This document shows positions 24,497 to 36,231 of a stretch of DNA of 64,000 nt, piece after piece. Below the pieces are notes generated by a model. That model worked only from the letters and a program-made list of their open reading frames with translations. It was not told where the DNA came from and searched no databases. A program made the position numbers and the translations under genes. The stretch's first letter is position 1, and every line of letters starts with the position of its first letter. Source of the stretch: Podarcis raffonei. Its lineage: Eukaryota > Chordata > Lepidosauria > Squamata > Lacertidae. The stretch covers positions 25,322,001-25,386,000 of the forward strand of contig NC_070613.1 of the NCBI RefSeq assembly GCF_027172205.1, written 5' to 3'.

Positions 24497-25450
24497 GCTT
24501 AATAATTAATAATGCTTTATTGGTTTAACAAAACAGAAAACCAAATCAAATCAAACTATATATAGCAATTAACAAAAAAATTGCTTACGTACCCAAAAGA
24601 AAGATACAGAATTAATTTCATCCTTTACTAATTCTAATGTGACTTCTGGTCCGTCCCCCCCCCGTGGTTCCTAAGTTCCCTTTCACTACACACTTAATTT
24701 TATCTCTTCTAGATTCTCTATCATTTTTGTTCTGTAACAATCTCCTGTTTTCAAGCAGAAACTCAATCCAAGCCTGCCAATGAATTGGTAATATTACAAT
24801 GTTCTTTTAAGTAATCTCTATAAATATTCCACTCTCTGTTGAATATTTGATCTGTATGGTCTCAGAATCTTGCTAGTTCAGCATATTCTAACATTTTACT
24901 TTGCCAGTCTAACTTTGTGGGCACAGAGTCCCCTTTCCATATTTTAGCAGTAACGACCCTAGCTGCTACTACCACATATATAAATATTTTCCTTAATCTT
25001 TTTGGGATTTCATTATTCATTATGCCTAGTAGGAAGGCTTCAGGCTTCTTTGGGAAGGTGCATTTAAACATTTTTTTAATTTCATTGTAAATTGTTTCCT
25101 AGAAACCCTTGATTTTCTTACAGTTCCACCACATGTGGATCATGGTGCCTTCCACCTCCCTGCATCTCCCAAACATCTGCAACAGATGTTTGATCTAGTA
25201 TTATACATCTTGGCGAATTTTACAGGTGTTAAATACCATCTGTAGAGCATCTTCATGCAGTTCTCCTTTGAGTCATAGCATGCTGTGAACTTGAGGTCCT
25301 CCCTCCACAGCCTCTCCCATGATTCCATCTGGATGTTGTAGCCAAAGTCTCCAGCCCACTGCGCCATAACACATTTCACTTCCTCCTCCTTGACCTCCCA
25401 GTCAAGAAGGAGCTTATACATATTAGAGAGTGTTTTCTTATTTGTGCTTA
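24445..25450 (-). mobile_element. L1 LINE 3' fragment, - strand
   Basis: The - strand frame has MYKLLLDWEVKEEEVKCVM, QWAGDFGYNIQMESWERLW, MLYRWYLTPVKFAKMY and then HMWWNCKK: the C-terminal third of L1 ORF2. The 3' UTR ends with aataaagc and a (TAA)n tail (24450-24496 on +). Several frame breaks; 5' end lost. Confidence 0.88.
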
Positions 25451-25591
25451 TTAAGTCTTTTTCTAATTTTGAAATTCCGTGGAGAGTCCTTTCTGTTTAT
25501 CCTTTTGACATGTTTCATTTATCTGAAAAGCACTATCAACCACTTTTAAAAGTCATGACTTGTTATTATTACTATTTAGTAAATCTGTATA

Positions 25592-25811
25592 CAGTGGTAC
25601 CTCAGGTTAAGTACTTAATTCGTACCGGAGGTCTGTTCTTAACCTTAAACTGTTCTTAACCTGAAGCACCACTTTAGCTAATGGGGCCTCCTGCTGCTGC
25701 CACGCCACCGGAGCCCAATTTCTGTTCTTATCCTGAAGCAAAGTTCTTAACCTGAAGCACTATTTCTGGGTTAGCTGTAACCTGAAGCATATGTAACCTG
25801 AGGTACCACTG
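25592..25811. mobile_element. Tigger-like MITE (guttcttaacc subfamily)
   Basis: cagtggtacctcaggttaag ... cctgaggtaccactg, TA at 25590-25591 and 25812-25813. Closest relative of the copies at 27394 and 63899. Confidence 0.9.
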
Positions 25812-25834
25812 TACTACCCTTCATCCATAGAGCT

Positions 25835-26020
25835 CAGGACAGTTTTCCTAAAGTATCCTGGGATTTGAAAGTTTGCAAAGGGTGCCAAGAGTTGTTAGGA
25901 GACCATTATTCCCCTCACAGAGCTAGAATACACAGAGCTGTTTAACAACCATTCCTTTTTCTTACCAGGGAACTCTGGGAATTGCAGCTCTGAGGGAAAT
26001 AGGGAACTCCTAACAACTCC
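25835..26020. mobile_element. Foldback DNA element, uninterrupted copy
   Basis: Contains ttgttaggagaccattattcccctcacagag and its inverted partner gggaactcctaacaactcc, with ccagggaactctgggaattg in the middle. Shows what the Bov-B-split copy at 3325-3935 looked like. Confidence 0.65.
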
Positions 26021-26629
26021 CAGCAGTCGTAATAGTGTTTTTATTTATATCCTGGTTTTTAAACCAACAGATACGCAACACAGCTTACAAGGCTTATAAA
26101 CATATGCAATAAAACGAACCATAGACTAAAACGTACAGTGTGACAGACGGCGAAACAATAAATCAGCAATAAACAAAAGGCAGCTGAAAAATAAGTCAAC
26201 CTAATTGGAAGACAATAATAACATGGGGAAATAAAAAAATTCTTAAGCAACCACCTTGAGGCGATAAAAAAGGGGACCCAGAGGCTTTCTGCAGGGAAAG
26301 TATTCGGCAGGCATGCAGCTGAGGAGAGCTGCAGTCTAACAACATCCGGAGGAGAGCAGATCCCCAAACCCCATCGTCAGAAGCAATGGTACACTGCAAC
26401 ATTTTGTTGAAGCTCAGCCCATTGCGAATGGGTCTGCAGCTAGCAGCGTTCGGCGCTCGCGCGCGCTGCTCACCACTGCCCCCTAGCGACTCGACGGGGC
26501 TGCCGCCGCAAAGCCCAGCCGCCAGTCACCAAAGCGCGCTGCCTCTCCGCAGCTGGTCTGGTTTCCAAGACGGCGAGGCTACAGCAGCAGCATCACCTAC
26601 TTGGCTCACTTTTCGGGAGCTCGCGCCTC

Positions 26630-26777
26630 TGGTGCGACGTCACAGTGCCTTCTTGTCCAATGGGGACGCTTGGGCCGACGGCATTATAAATAAGGGCTGC
26701 GAGAGGGAGCTGCGGCTTCATTCCGGACGGGGGCGGGACTTTGCTGAGAGCTCAGGAGCCGTCGCAGGTTGTGCACC
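26630..26777 (+). promoter_or_regulatory. ACBD7: ACBD7 core promoter and 5' UTR
   Basis: Just upstream of the ACBD7 ATG: a CRE-like CGACGTCA (26635-26642), a CCAAT box (26657-26661) and a TATA box TATAAATA (26685-26692), ending about 85 bp before the ATG. Spacing is ordinary for a TATA promoter and predicts a start near 26715-26720. The block sits at the 3' end of a CpG-rich stretch (about 26440-26800). Confidence 0.7.
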
Positions 26778-29700
26778 ATGACTCTGGAGGTAAGGGAACC
26801 TCGAGAGAAGGAGCGCGGCGGGGGGGGGGGGGAGCCGGCCGGCGCCTGAAGCAGCGGCGTGAGCGCAGCTTCTGGAGGGACCTGGACTGCGCCGAGAGTG
26901 GAACTTGGGGAGGAGTAGCGGGGGAGGGCTGCTGGTCCCCAGGTTTTGCAGCAGTATCCGGCGAGTGACCTCCTGTGCTGTGCAGGATAGGCTGCTGGGT
27001 TCGGTTCGATCCAATCCAGCGAAGCTATTCTTAGGCAAATCCTATGCCTGCACCGTGCAATCCTATACCTGGAAGGATTGAGTCTCATTGAACTCAATAG
27101 AACTTATTTTTGAACAGACATGTATAGAATTGCTGTGTAATACTCTTTTAAAAAAGTGTGACTTGAGTTTCCCTATTTGATTATTTCCTACACCTTTTGG
27201 TTGGAAGAGAATTCCCCCCTCCCAGCTGTTTGGCTCAGGGGTCAGCACTGCAGTGATCAACTAGACCCCCCCTCCCCCCCAAGTCACCATAACACTGCAC
27301 CTCATGTTGAAGTATGTAGGTGCAGAATTGAGGAGGTAGAACTTTAAAACCTGGACAGTTATAGCCGTACATTTGCAGCTCCTCCAGCTAGTACAGTGGT
27401 ACCTCAGGTTACAAACGCTTCAGGTTACAGACGCTTCAAGTTACAGACTCCGCTATCTCAGAAATAGTACCTCGGGTTAAGAACTTTGCTACAGAATGAG
27501 AACAGAAATCGCGTGGTGGCAGCGGGAAGCCTCATTAGCTAAAGTGGTACATCGGGTTAAGAACAGTTTCAGGTTAAGAATGGATCTCCAGAATGAATTA
27601 AGTTCTTAACCCGAGGTACCACTGTACTGATTCATGAAGCATAATGTGATGAAACGAGTCCCTCCACCCCCACCCAACCACACAAATGGGAGTTGCAATC
27701 CATTTACTGTTGAAACCATAAACTTGGGCAAGTTCCCGTGCACGGTTGCAGAAGATCTGTGGAATTGCTTGGGGACAAGGCAGGGACCTACCTGCCTGAT
27801 GGACTGGTTTGGGGTTTCAGCTTTAGAGAATTATATGGGAGCAGTGGAGAGACTTGTCTTTCAGGATTTGGGACACTTTGAAGACTGCTTGCCTTTAGGT
27901 GCTCTGCATGTTCATTTTTTGTGCATGTGCTAGCTAGTCTCCACTCCGAGTTAAGTGTGACTGCACAAACACTTACGGCTTCCTCCATCGGAGTATTTAT
28001 GGCTGGGGACCAGCAAAGTTTGAGGACTGCAACACTCCACTTGCATGCTAGGATCGGAAGCCGCAGCCTCTCCTCTTTCTGATGTGCAGACCTCAGCTCT
28101 TTCCTACTTATTCTGCTGGGCCAGCATTAGCATCATGCAGAGAAAGGCTAGGATGAGCTAAAGTGATGCAACTGGTGAAGGCAGATTCAGCAGCATCATA
28201 ATCCCTTCCCCAGAAGTACTCAAACTCTGCACACAGCAGCTCTGCTTAACTGCCTGGATTTTGGCTGAATCTTTCACAAGGGGGATTTGAGGACTACAGA
28301 TGATTGTTGTGTAACATGCAGTGTTTGTGACTCTCTGCACACATGCAAGCCACAGCCCCCCGCTCCAATTTAAATGAATGGCTGCTAGCTTGTTTCTTAT
28401 AATGCCATCTAGATGTAGAAATGTAATAAAGCAACGGGCAATTTAGAATTAAAAACTGTATACAAAAGTGATTAGCATCCAGTTAGAATACAATAGTTTT
28501 TCCACATCAATTGCAACAGTAAATAGATTTTAAGATTTTGTTGTTTCTCTAATAATATTTGTATGTCACCTTTGTGTTTAACGGGGTCCCCCCCCAATAA
28601 ATGTATTTCGCCCAAAGTGCATGGCCATGTAGGGGTTTTCTTCTCTGTTTTGGCATTCCAGAAAGGATGCTGCAGCATGGAGACAGTCGGTCACAACCTA
28701 TTTTAGACATATAGGCAATTCTATATTGTGCAATCAAGCTATGCCTTCTGGGTGAGCTGTAATACGCTATTTGCAAAAGAGCTCACAAGGTGATTACAGA
28801 ATATTTAGGGATAACTAATGAGATTACATATTTGTGAAGGTTTTTTTATGTTTCAGTGCCCCTGTAACAATACAGAGCAAGTGCATAAGTGACTTTAACG
28901 CAAACAATCCTGAATATAGTTTATCAGATAATTTCAAAGCGCCCCCACTAAGAAGTATTAGATTTTATGTTCTTAACTAGAGGGGGGATTTACTGGGATT
29001 CCTTCTTTCTACAAAGCCATTGCCACCCTGGTTGGTATCCTTTAAAAAGCACAGGTAGGTCTGCATGCTGAAAAGGACGTCAGGGTTACATTGCACAAGA
29101 GCCCCCCCCCCCATGCTATGCCCCTGGCAGACCACGTTTGAGTTGACAGTGCAGTCCTATGAGTAGTGCAGTCCCAGTAATCAATGGGGTCATCCTAAGT
29201 ATACAGTATAGCATTGCAGCCAAAGGGTACTTTTAAAAGCATTGATTTAGGCCAGTGGTTCTAAAACTTTTCCCCTCTAGGCCACACTTTCAGAATAATA
29301 ATAAAAAATTGATAAGAAAAGAAACTGGAAAAGAAATACATTGGAAAACAAAAAGAAGCACTCCTAGCAGTGCTTGATTTTGAAAATATACCCATATTCT
29401 GCAAATAAGAAAAAAATATTTTGATACTATATTATCTTATACTATACTACACTGAAATTTTAAAATGTTTCTTTGATTGTCCTTTAATCTTCCCACCACA
29501 CTTGACATCTCCTCCTGTAACACCAGTATGGGACCCCATGCCCTGTTAAGGCCACTGATTTAGGCTGTGTATAAATCATTGGTTTTAAAGTGCATTCTCT
29601 GGCCCCTGGAAAAATCACTAGAACTAATTTACGCCTCACAGGCCTACAACATGAAGCACTCTTTAAAAACTACAGTTCCAATTATTCTTTAGGGAGGGGA

Positions 29701-32700
29701 AATGTCTTTTAAATGTATGATGTGCATGCTGGGGGTGGGCAGGCTGCTCAAAGTATATAAAAAACAACTACTGGACTAACTTAAGCACTTAGGAATAAGT
29801 GTGTTTCTTTGGCTCCTTACTGTTGCTTGAAAAACAGCTCCTGGTGATCAAGTTTGTAATAATCCTATTGGCTATTCGTATTCTCTGGAACTGGATAAAG
29901 GTAAAGGGACCCCTGACCATTAGGTCCAGTCGTGACCGACTCTGGGGTTGCGGCGCTCATCTCGCTGTATTGGCCGAGGGAGCCGGCGTACAGCTTCCGG
30001 GTCATGTGGCCAGCATGACTAAGCCGCTTCTGGCAAATCAGAGCTGGGCACAGAAACGCCGTTTACCTTCCAGCCAGAGCGGTACCTATTTATCTACTTG
30101 CACTTTGACGTGCTTTCGAACTGCTAGGTTGGCAGGAGCAGGGACCGAGCAATGGGAGCTCACCCCGTTGCGGGGATTCGAACTGGTGACCTTCTGATCG
30201 GCAAGTCCTAGGCTCTGTGGTTTAACCCACAGCGCTACCCGCATCCCTCTGGAACTGGACAGTTCACCATAATTTTGTGGCAAGCTTTTTATGGCTAGGT
30301 GTAGTTAAATCTACTATTCTAATATTAATAGAAGCATGTGGGAAGAAAGAATAGTGAGAATTAATCAACAGAAGGGTGGGAAACCAACTCTGAATTTGTA
30401 ACGGTATTTGTATCAGTGGGTCTAAAATAGGATAGCATGAATGAATGAATGGATACTATGGTTACACATAGTGGACACAGTAATGAATGGGTGCCCTGTT
30501 ATAACTGCTCTGTAATGGAACACAGTAGCTCATTGTTTAATTTCAGTGAAGTTTATAGTTGTTTCATCTAATGAATGTTTGTTGGGGGGAGAGGTTATGG
30601 GATTAAGAGTCCGGATTTTAGTGCTGGCTGTCTGCCTATTTGGAAAGTTTCATACTGAATTATTTGTTTCTTTGCAGTACAGTATTTTACTTTCTGATAG
30701 GAGAGACAGGTTCCTTATGACACCTTTGTTAAAATAGTCACAATGCTTAACCTGACCTTTATTTCTCATAACAGACATTAGAGCACTTGTGAGGAAAGAG
30801 CCCGATTGATTTGCCACAGGCTGGCATGCAGTTCTGGCAGGATCATTGTGTCATGAGCTTTGCGCAAAATACGCATCCTACTGCTCATGCATATAACTGC
30901 AGGTCTGCCTGGAGATTTCACAGTGCTAATCAAATAAATAACTTAGCAATGTAGCCATCGGGGCATAGGTAATGCATGTCAGTTGTTGGCAAAGAAGGGT
31001 CAATACAAGAGCTGTACTACGTATAGTGGAGCAGTATCTCCTTTCCTGCATCACTGTAATGCGTCTCTTGTGACTTAGAATCATAGCAAAGGCAGATGAG
31101 AGAATGATTGACACTGACTCAAGGTTACCCTGAAGTAGCAGAATAAAAAGATGCTGGGCATGTCTTGCTTTTTGTAAAATTAGCTCTGCTCTAAAGGGGA
31201 AAGGAGATTGCTAAACCATGTGGACTCTAGACTAGCATCTTTATTTTTAAGGGGTTTTTGTGTGGGAAAAGTGGCCAATGTGTTATATAAATGAATATGT
31301 AAAACTAGTCAAGTTCGTCATTTAGAATTCTTGAAACATGATCTGTGATTCTTGGAGACTGACAAAGAGAACTGAAAAACAGCCTTTCCAGTCCCATACA
31401 TTTCTCTTTTTAAAAACATCACTGTCTGTTGTAGGAGCCAATTCACAAAAATGTACACCCGCTCTATCCTTGAGTTACTAGATTCACTTATTCAGAGCTT
31501 CCTGCTCTTGGGAGCTGTCATTAGTGCAAATATCAAAGCCACACACCTCGTCTTGAGAGGATTAGGGTGGAAGAAGTTGTTTGCAGCCAAAAACCATTCT
31601 CTCCCACCACCCATGGGAAGGAAACCTTTTTCTATAAAAAATAATATTCAACTTGGGATAACTGTCTTTTTTCAGCTCAAAGACAGAGGAACTTGGGTTG
31701 TTGATTGCGTGCAGTATGTGGTTCCATCACTAGTGTGGTTATATGACAATGCAAGCTGACTGAGCATGCCCTTTATGGAGAAACAGGGGAGCAGAACTTT
31801 ATCTGAACTTATCTGTGTTTCACATGTAATGTAGTTCTGACCTCAGTGTAGTCGAAAATCAGTAGAGCTGACAGAATATTGAACAGATGGCAGCCATGAA
31901 GCCCAAAATGAGGCCTTTTGGCAAGCTCATGGGTAGGCAAACTAAGGCCTGGGGGCCAGATCTGGCCCAATCGCCTTCTAAACCCGGCCCATGGACGGTC
32001 TGGGAATCAGCATGTTTTTGCATGAGTAGAATGTGTCCTTTTATTTAAAATGCATCTCTGGGTTATTTGTGGGGCCTGCCTGGTGTTTTTACATGAGTAG
32101 AATGTGTGCTCTTATTTATTTCTGGGTTATTTGTGGTGCATAGGAATTTGTTCATCCCACCACCCCCAAATTATGGTCTGGCCCTCCACAAGGTGTGAGG
32201 GACAGTGGCCCCCTGCTAAAAAAAGTTTGCTGACCCCTGGGCAAGCTGCTAGCTCACCCTAGCCCGCCTGACAGAAATCTTAGGATAAAATGAGCATAAA
32301 CCTGCTTTGTGGTGGAACACTGTGATACTGATATGGAAATAATAAAACCCCATGCCTTTTACTCGAAAATAAACTTGAGTAAGTAATTCCAGTCTATAAA
32401 CATGCTTTAAAATTTGTGAGCCAAATTAGCCCCTTGCTGATCATTAAAGTGTTACAGAGAAATAAACCTGCATTAAGGCTGCCATTTTATACCGCCTTCC
32501 TGGGAGCAGGTCCATTGGGACTTTTGAACCAACGTGCATAGGACTGAGAAGTAAGTGGTCTTAAATATTGGTCCTATTGCAGTCGAGCATATTCTGGCCT
32601 GGTAGTATAATGTGACGTTCTTGTAGCCATGTCAGACTGATAAAACTGGCTTACTTCAAATGAAACCTTATACCCAAGAATAGAAAAATACCAAGGCAAA

Positions 32701-33486
32701 CAAAAACAACCCAACTTGCTGAGAGAGCTGATATTGAACAGAGCTGGAAAGATGCCCAGTGTCTTCCGTATCTGCATTGCAGCTTACACAGAGAAAGAGA
32801 GTGAGATTCAAGCGATGCTACAACTTGACTGCATGCAACTTGACTTGTTGCATGGGAAGCTTCTTAGCATAACTCGCTGGTAGAGCATTTGTCTTGTGTT
32901 TCAGAAGGTCTCAAGTTTGAACTGGCATGACCAGGTGGGGCTCAGAGAGACTCCTCCCTGAAGCATCACACTCCTTGGAAGCAATATATGGCTGTTTTAA
33001 GTGAAATTCCTATATTATTATTTTTGCCTCTCTTCAGGCCGACTTCAACACCGTGGCAGAAAAAGTAAAAAAACTAAAGACCAAACCAACTGATGATGAA
33101 CTAAAAGAACTGTATGGACTCTACAAGCAGTCGACCGTGGGAAATATTAATATTGGTAACTTTGTACATACCTACATGTCTATATATTCATTTCAAAGAT
33201 ACTTTGCGTGGGTTTTTATTGAAACTTAGTTGTTGTCTTTTGGCAGAGTGTCCTGGGATGCTGGATTTGAAAGGCAAAGCAAAATGGGAAGCATGGAACC
33301 AGAAGAAAGGTGATGGATTTATTACAGTTCTATATTATTCTGATTCAAAATAATGTCATGGGAAAATAACAAATAAGGCATAGTAATAAAGCTGATTTTT
33401 CCCCCTTTACAGGTATGTCAAAAGAAGATGCCATGAAAGCTTACATTTCTAAAGCAAATGAGATGATAGAGAAATATGGACTGTAG
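26778..33486 (+). CDS. ACBD7: Acyl-CoA-binding domain-containing protein 7, complete, four coding exons
   Basis: A small soluble four-helix protein that binds medium/long-chain acyl-CoA esters and buffers or delivers them. Exons: 26778-26789 (only MTLE), 33038-33155, 33247-33309, 33413-33486 (stop TAG 33484-33486), all GT-AG with phases agreeing. Total 88 residues, the length of human ACBD7. The ACBP signature runs P21-G39, with ELYGLYKQSTVG at 28-39. The acyl-CoA contact residues of the family (Tyr28, Lys32, Lys54, Tyr73 of bovine ACBP) correspond to Y30, K34, K56 and Y75, all present. GMLDLKGKAKWEAWN and the C-terminal EKYGL favour ACBD7 over DBI (which has GMLDFTGKAKWDAW). Intron 1 is long (6.2 kb) and full of repeats. 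Divergent from RPP38, as in mammals. Confidence 0.96.
27394..27624. mobile_element. Tigger-like MITE in ACBD7 intron 1
   Basis: cagtggtacctcaggttac ... cccgaggtaccactg between TA dinucleotides. Confidence 0.9.
27626..29240. other. ACBD7 intron 1, nothing recognised
   Basis: No exon, repeat with clear ends, or regulatory motif supported in this stretch. Confidence 0.4.
29253..29557. mobile_element. hAT/Charlie-like element with perfect 8-bp TSD
   Basis: cagtggttctaaaactttt at one end and aaggccactg at the other, flanked by atttaggc at 29245-29252 and 29558-29565. The AT-rich core carries no frame. Confidence 0.88.
29896..30246 (-). repeat. tRNA-derived SINE (Sauria-SINE-like), full length, - strand
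   Basis: Reads on the - strand from gggatgcgggtagcgctgtg to the tail cctttacctttat. Flanked by the 13-bp duplication ctctggaactgga (29883-29895 and 30247-30259). In ACBD7 intron 1. Confidence 0.9.
30260..31919. other. ACBD7 intron 1, nothing recognised
   Basis: AT-rich sequence with no supported exon or repeat family. Confidence 0.4.
31928..32239 (+). mobile_element. hAT-type nonautonomous element, copy 4, with internal duplication
   Basis: catgggtaggcaaacta ... gtttgctgacccctg, perfect duplication ggcaagct (31920-31927, 32240-32247). The segment tgagtagaatgtgt ... gggttatttgtgg is present twice inside (about 32020 and 32093), unlike the other three copies. Confidence 0.9.
32870..33000 (+). 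repeat. tRNA-headed SINE fragment
   Basis: actcgctggtagagcatttgtcttgtg with cagaaggtctcaagtttgaac is a tRNA-like A/B box pair. The body ggcatgaccaggtggggctc resembles the SINE interrupted at 63.06-63.33 kb. Confidence 0.6.
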
Positions 33487-33559
33487 ATTTTCTTTGGACA
33501 ATTAGTTCAAAGGCAAGGGCACTACTCATTTTCAGACTGATGTGAACATCAGTATTTGC

Positions 33560-33565
33560 AATAAA
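33560..33565 (+). promoter_or_regulatory. ACBD7: ACBD7 poly(A) signal
   Basis: AATAAA 74 bases after the ACBD7 stop, followed by a T-run and a TG-rich stretch (ttggacatggcttgtttgg), the usual downstream element. Confidence 0.8.
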
Positions 33566-35890
33566 CTTTTTTTCTTCTTTGGACATGGCTTGTTTGGATC
33601 CTCTTTAAGCTAGTAATATTCATGGTTTTGGCTACTTAAATATTCACAGCAATCTTCTCCTTGCCCATGTCAATATAAAAGTTTGCACTCACGCGGTAGA
33701 AAAAAAATAATTCAACAACTTTGGGAACGGCAGTGATGTTAGGCTATTATAATACATCTGATTAGTTCTACTTACAGGAAATACTGGTAGCACGGAAATA
33801 CTGGTAGCACTTCTGTTCCAACTAGTGACACCAGAGATGGGGAACCTGTAGTGCAACTCCCATCAGCCCTGTCAGTGCTAGCAGGGATAGGAGCTGTCTT
33901 GCACTGATGGACCGTTTCAGATGCATAAGGTTTTGAAATCATGTATTTACACCTACACACCCATTGCAAAAGAAACACAAAACCACACACAAACTTCTCA
34001 AATGTGATAAGTTGCTTCTGGTTGCATGCAATTTTCTTGCCCGAAAATCAATTTACCTATTAATTATCCGAAACACTTTCTTCTTTAAAAGAACAAAATA
34101 TTCCAATTAACAGGCAAAAATTAATAAAAAAGTCTGATTGCAATCAAAACGTATTTGCAACTTATGACAAAGTCCTTAAAATGTGATCATATCTGCTTCC
34201 GCAGATTTCATCACACCAGATTATCAACCGCTGTTACATCTTGAGATTTAGGAGGATATATTTGAGTTTTGGGAGAAGCATGTGGAGTCATACCCAGACA
34301 GGCCTCCATTGGCCTCATGTACATGACTGAACAATGTCTAATTAGAACAAGGATCAATTAAGGCCCAATGCCTTTATGCTACCTCATTTCACTGCAGCTT
34401 TAGAGTCTTAAATTTTTGGACATACATTTATTTTGCTGAGGAGGTTGCTGACTAATGATTCTGAACACGTAGTGGTGGGAGGGAACTAGAATGCTCTTTG
34501 CGTGTTCTGGGTGGGGTAAATCATTGAAGAAGGCTGCTGCTGATGGTGATATTTATCTGCCACCCATCTGGCTGGGTTATCCCAGCCGAGTGCCTTGGAA
34601 CTTCTCGCCATGTAGGAAGTGGGACATGCTGAACTACTTCAGTGGACTAGCCAGTTCTTGAAATCTCAGTGTTTTTTTTCATGAGCTGTAACTGTTTGGG
34701 ATAAAATGGAAATGGTTAGCCTGGACCTCTGCCAGAGGAACAAAAAAATATCCAAAGGAACGACTGACATAATTCCAGATAAATTGCAAGAGGTTCAAGT
34801 TTATGTAAGCCCTTCAGAAACAACATAGCAATACAAATATGCAACAAATTGCAGTGAGCTGTTCCCATCCTTCCAAGCTTGGTTCTGAACTAAACTGCTA
34901 TAACACCCTGCTTATTTCTTTGGCCACAGTGAACATTATTCTACAGTTCAGGAATCTCTTTAAGTGAACGTGTTCTTACATCTACTGAACAAAGGATTCA
35001 ATTGTCTCAACACTTGCTTTCCTCTCCAAGTTTAGTTTACAAGTTTGGAAAGAAATTGGATGTGACTTGCACAACAAATTCAATAGAGCCATTCAGGGAC
35101 CTACTCTATATTCATGATAATGTGCCCATTTGATGCCTGGTTGGTCTTTTTCCTTGAAAAGGGTCTGGAAACTCCAGTTGCCAGTACAACACGATAGCCA
35201 TGGGAATTGCTTTACTCAGTAATTGGATGCTGTTTCATTGTTACAAAACCATTTAATGTTTCAAAATTAATAATTTTTGCCCTTTGCACAGGACAGAAAA
35301 TTGCAGTTCACTGTTTTGTAAGAAGCTTGAGAATTTTCCCATGTAAAAGGTCTTCAAGTGAATTGGTCTTGCTGTTTATGGATTGTAAAAGGGGGAAGAA
35401 CCCTAAAATATATTTCTGCTTTCTAATATGTTTCTTCTGGCCTACCTAATGATATCTACCTAAATTTCTGCAGTGAATTGTACTTCTAATCTGAGAAACA
35501 CTTACCCACCTGCTATTGAATTGTCCCTTTTGTCTCACCATGTGCAATATGAGGACCTTCACTGCCACTTGAAAGCAGACAAATAAACCATTAAATAACA
35601 CTGGGCTTTCAGGGCAGATGAATCTTTTCCTTTCTTTAAAAACAAACAAACCAATTGATGTTTTCATTTAAAATAAAATTCACTGAGTCTTTCAGAAGAG
35701 CCACTTCTATTTCAGATCTTCAATTTAGGTATTACCTGGTGTAATAATAGCAGTATTGATAATCTACATTAGCAGTTACATTCCCAGGCTGGGCAAAAAT
35801 CCTCACTGGCCAGGCCCATGATGTCATCACCTTAAGGGCTGCAGTGAACATCAGCACCTGCAAAGAAAACTCTGGTAAATATACCATTGC
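33566..35890. other. Intergenic, ACBD7 to SINE, little recognised
   Basis: AT-rich. A degenerate hAT-type foldback fragment (about 33830-33910, with caactcccatcagccctgt) and a short L2-like tail (about 34545-34590, cacccatctggctggg) are visible. No OLAH-like exon was recognised, although OLAH is the neighbour of ACBD7 in mammals. Confidence 0.5.
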
Positions 35891-35905
35891 TACTGCCTGG
35901 GAGAG

Positions 35906-36216
35906 GACGCGGGTGGCGCTGTGGGTTAAACCACAGAGCCTAGGACTTGCCAATCAGAAGGTTGGCGGTTTGAATCCCTCTGATGGGGTGAGCTCCAGTT
36001 GTTCGGTCCCTGCTCCTGCCAACCTAGCAGTTCCAAAGCATGTCAATAGGTACGGTGTTTCCGTGCAAAGCTCTGGTTCGCCAGAAGCGGCTTAGTCATG
36101 CTGGCCACATGACCCGGAAGCTGTACGCCGGCTCCCTTGGCCAATAAAGCGAGATGAGCACCGCAACCCCAGAGTCGGCCACAACTGGACCTAATGGGCA
36201 GGGGTCCCTTTACCTT
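35906..36216 (+). repeat. tRNA-derived SINE (Sauria-SINE-like), full length
   Basis: Head gacgcgggtggcgctgtggg, B box-like ggtttgaatcc, same body as the other copies, tail ccctttacct. Flanked by the 15-bp duplication tactgcctgggagag (35891-35905 and 36217-36231). Confidence 0.9.
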
Positions 36217-36231
36217 TACTGCCTGGGAGAG

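Noticed and set aside
25140-25421. 93-codon frame with tryptophan-rich sequence
   Set aside because: Recognised as the C-terminal part of L1 ORF2, not a host gene.
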